Shown here in pieces: positions 62,478-64,000 of a stretch of 64,000 nt of DNA. The stretch lies in the NCBI GenBank assembly GCA_019828595.1, contig JAHQRK010000013.1, positions 62,001-126,000 of the forward strand, read 5' to 3'. Below the pieces are notes generated by a model. The model saw nothing but the letters and a program-made list of their open reading frames with translations. It was not told the DNA's origin and did no database searches. Made by a program: the position numbers and the translations under genes. Every line of letters starts with the position of its first letter. Position 1 is the stretch's first letter. This stretch comes from Aphanomyces cochlioides. Lineage: Eukaryota; Oomycota; Saprolegniomycetes; Saprolegniales; Verrucalvaceae.

Positions 62478-64000
62478 AACCCCACTGGAGACTTGTGACC
62501 TGTATCAAACAATCCGGATAATTATCCGAACTGCATGCATGCTAACAATATTTCCGGATAAAATAAATAATTATCCGGATACGTTATCAACTCCAATCGA
62601 CCCCCACTGTTGCGCGCCACTGACAGAGAACCATCCATTTCATATACTTAGAAAAAGGATACCACTCCATTCTAACCCCACTAAACACAAACAATAAGGG
62701 CCATTCACTTCACAAGACATGCATTTTCAAATTTGCAATGGACAGTCTGTATGACTTGTCCGATCTCTCGGACTACATGTTCGATGAGGTCATGAAGGAA
62801 ACCGTCAACGAGATCACCGCTGTAGAATGGTGCATGAGAGTAAGTCCAATATGTTGATGAATCACACTCACTCCATTACTAGGTAGGACTAATTCGTAAT
62901 AAAATGAGTTGTCCTAATTACTCCGACGAAATGCACCTCAGCAAAACCCGGATGCGATGGCGCTGCCATCGAGCGGGTTGCGAAACCGGGCGTGGCCTCA
63001 GAAGCAGCTCATTTTTTGCCAAGTCGAGCATGCCTACTGCTCGACTTGTCAGGATCCTGTATTACTGGGCAACAATGAAGTCATCACAAGCAATGTGTGA
63101 TGACTTTAACATATCCCAAACGACCGTGAGTACATGGAGCAAGAAATGCCGCCAAATCTGCTCCGACGAGATGCGTGCATGCACTGTCAAGGTACTTTTG
63201 AAATATGATATTCTATAAATTCTCACAATTTATTAGATTGGAGGGGTTGGCTCAATCGTTAAGATCGACGAAACCTCGCTCAAGAAAAAGTCGAAGTATG
63301 GCCGCGGTACCCAGCACGAAGACCGCTGGCTGTTTGGCGGTGTCGACCGCAGAACGAAGAAGTGGTTCGGTGTCCTCACGGGCACCGATCGAACGAAGAA
63401 CACCCTCCTTCCGATTATTGCCAAGCACATTGAGAAAGGTATGTGAAACATCCATATTTACACTAATTTATACTCCCTATGCACACTAATTATGTCTGAC
63501 AAGTTTGCGTCGTATGTCTGGGAACTAGAGACATACTTTGGCGAACAATGCCAGTCTAGCCCACATGAGCTATACGCACATGTGGGTGAATCATTCTACG
63601 AATTTCGTGAACCCTCTCAATGGTGCCCACACAGTCAATTGAAGGTGTGTGGGAAGTACGCGTGAAGCAGTACTTGAAGGCCATGAGAGGAGTTCAAACT
63701 GACGACTTGCAATCCTACCTGGATCAGTTCATGTGGCGCAGCTGGTACTTCCCTGAAGACGCAACAGGTAGTATGTATTTTAAAGGTTTAGTGTTAGCTA
63801 TTCGTAAAACCTACATCTAATATACATGACAGTTTTCGTTGCATTCAATTTCAGTTTGTTCTGTGGATATCCATGGAAACATCCCTGTGAATATCCGGAA
63901 ATCCATGGAAACTTCCTTATACTATCCGTGGGAACTTCTCCATTGTTATCCGGATAATTAACCGGATAACTACAATTGTATTGTACACTCCAGTGGGGTT
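62478..64000. mobile_element. Merlin/ISXO2-type element reaching the window end
   Basis: Perfect 13-bp terminal inverted repeats AACCCCACTGGAG at 62478-62490 and its complement at 63988-64000. Subterminal regions on both sides are rich in the TTATCCGGATAA palindrome and its halves. The expected 8-9 bp target duplication cannot be checked because the right end is the last base. One intron-containing transposase gene. Confidence 0.85.
62738..63820 (+). pseudogene. Merlin transposase (DDE_Tnp_IS1595/ISXO2), with introns
   Basis: Exon 1 62738-62839 (MDSLYDLSDLSDYMFDEVMK ... EWCMR), intron 62840-62882 (GTAAGT...TAG, 43 nt), exon 2 62883-63191 with a degenerate zinc-ribbon/HTH part (MSCPNYSDEM, RMRWRCHRAGCETGRG, FNISQTTVSTW), intron 63192-63236 (45 nt), exon 3 63237-63438 with IVKIDETSLKKKSKYGRG (first Asp), WLFGGVDRRTKKWFGVL. 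After GT at 63439 no AG precedes the next coding block MSDKFASYVWE (second Asp). Two later 2-bp losses in CA runs (near 63580 and 63632) break the frame before [13 protein letters not shown] (Glu). Hence probably dead. Confidence 0.8.

Overview
The window looks like nuclear DNA of an oomycete, most likely a saprolegnialean such as Aphanomyces. The pointers are: expanded genes with C-x4-C-x9-10-C-x2-H zinc-binding repeats (usually auto-named WRKY19-like); start codons preceded at 11-27 nt by TCATTT-type initiators like the oomycete Inr/FPR core promoter; very short introns (37-45 nt); and a transposon mix of pogo/Tigger, PIF/Harbinger with Myb-like partner genes, mariner, Merlin and Crypton tyrosine recombinases. 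The genus is inference. No rRNA, intact tRNA, CRISPR array or clear housekeeping gene was seen.

Layout. 0-4.3 kb holds repeat copy A, a dead Tc1/IS630 transposase, a CENP-B helix-turn-helix scrap and a 98-bp-arm foldback element. 4.5-7.7 kb holds one intact WRKY19-like gene, one dead gene and a fragment. 8.1-15.8 kb is a nest of transposons: a pogo gene is split by a Harbinger element (10284-15648), which carries a MITE and a second Harbinger (11837-15636), whose transposase is split by an intact pogo element (12435-13832). 16-20.4 kb holds repeat copy B and a complete pogo-type element with intact transposase, containing a tRNA-Arg-like SINE head.

20.7-54.4 kb is the core: eight of the nine intact WRKY19-like genes and most of about eight broken ones lie here on both strands, with duplicated flanks. 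Within it, 22.0-27.8 kb is a tandem duplication of a divergent gene pair in which opposite members were lost. The array is interrupted by a decayed Crypton (40.2-42.0 kb), repeat copy C (42.4-43.4 kb), a nearly intact mariner (45.0-46.8 kb), a small locus with two signal-peptide genes (49.6-51.0 kb) and another Harbinger gene pair (51.8-53.7 kb).

55.9-64.0 kb holds a Crypton split by one in-frame TGA, repeats, an intron-containing Crypton-like tyrosine recombinase gene whose five exons join into an open 688-codon frame, and a Merlin/ISXO2 element whose right inverted repeat ends on the last base of the window.

How it works together: the transposons explain most repeats, nesting and broken frames. 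The non-transposon content is dominated by one quickly duplicating small zinc-binding family that shares a core promoter, five zinc repeats and a conserved C-terminal KMSIxNLLNDE motif. This suggests a family of regulators or adaptors turning over in a plastic, repeat-rich compartment.
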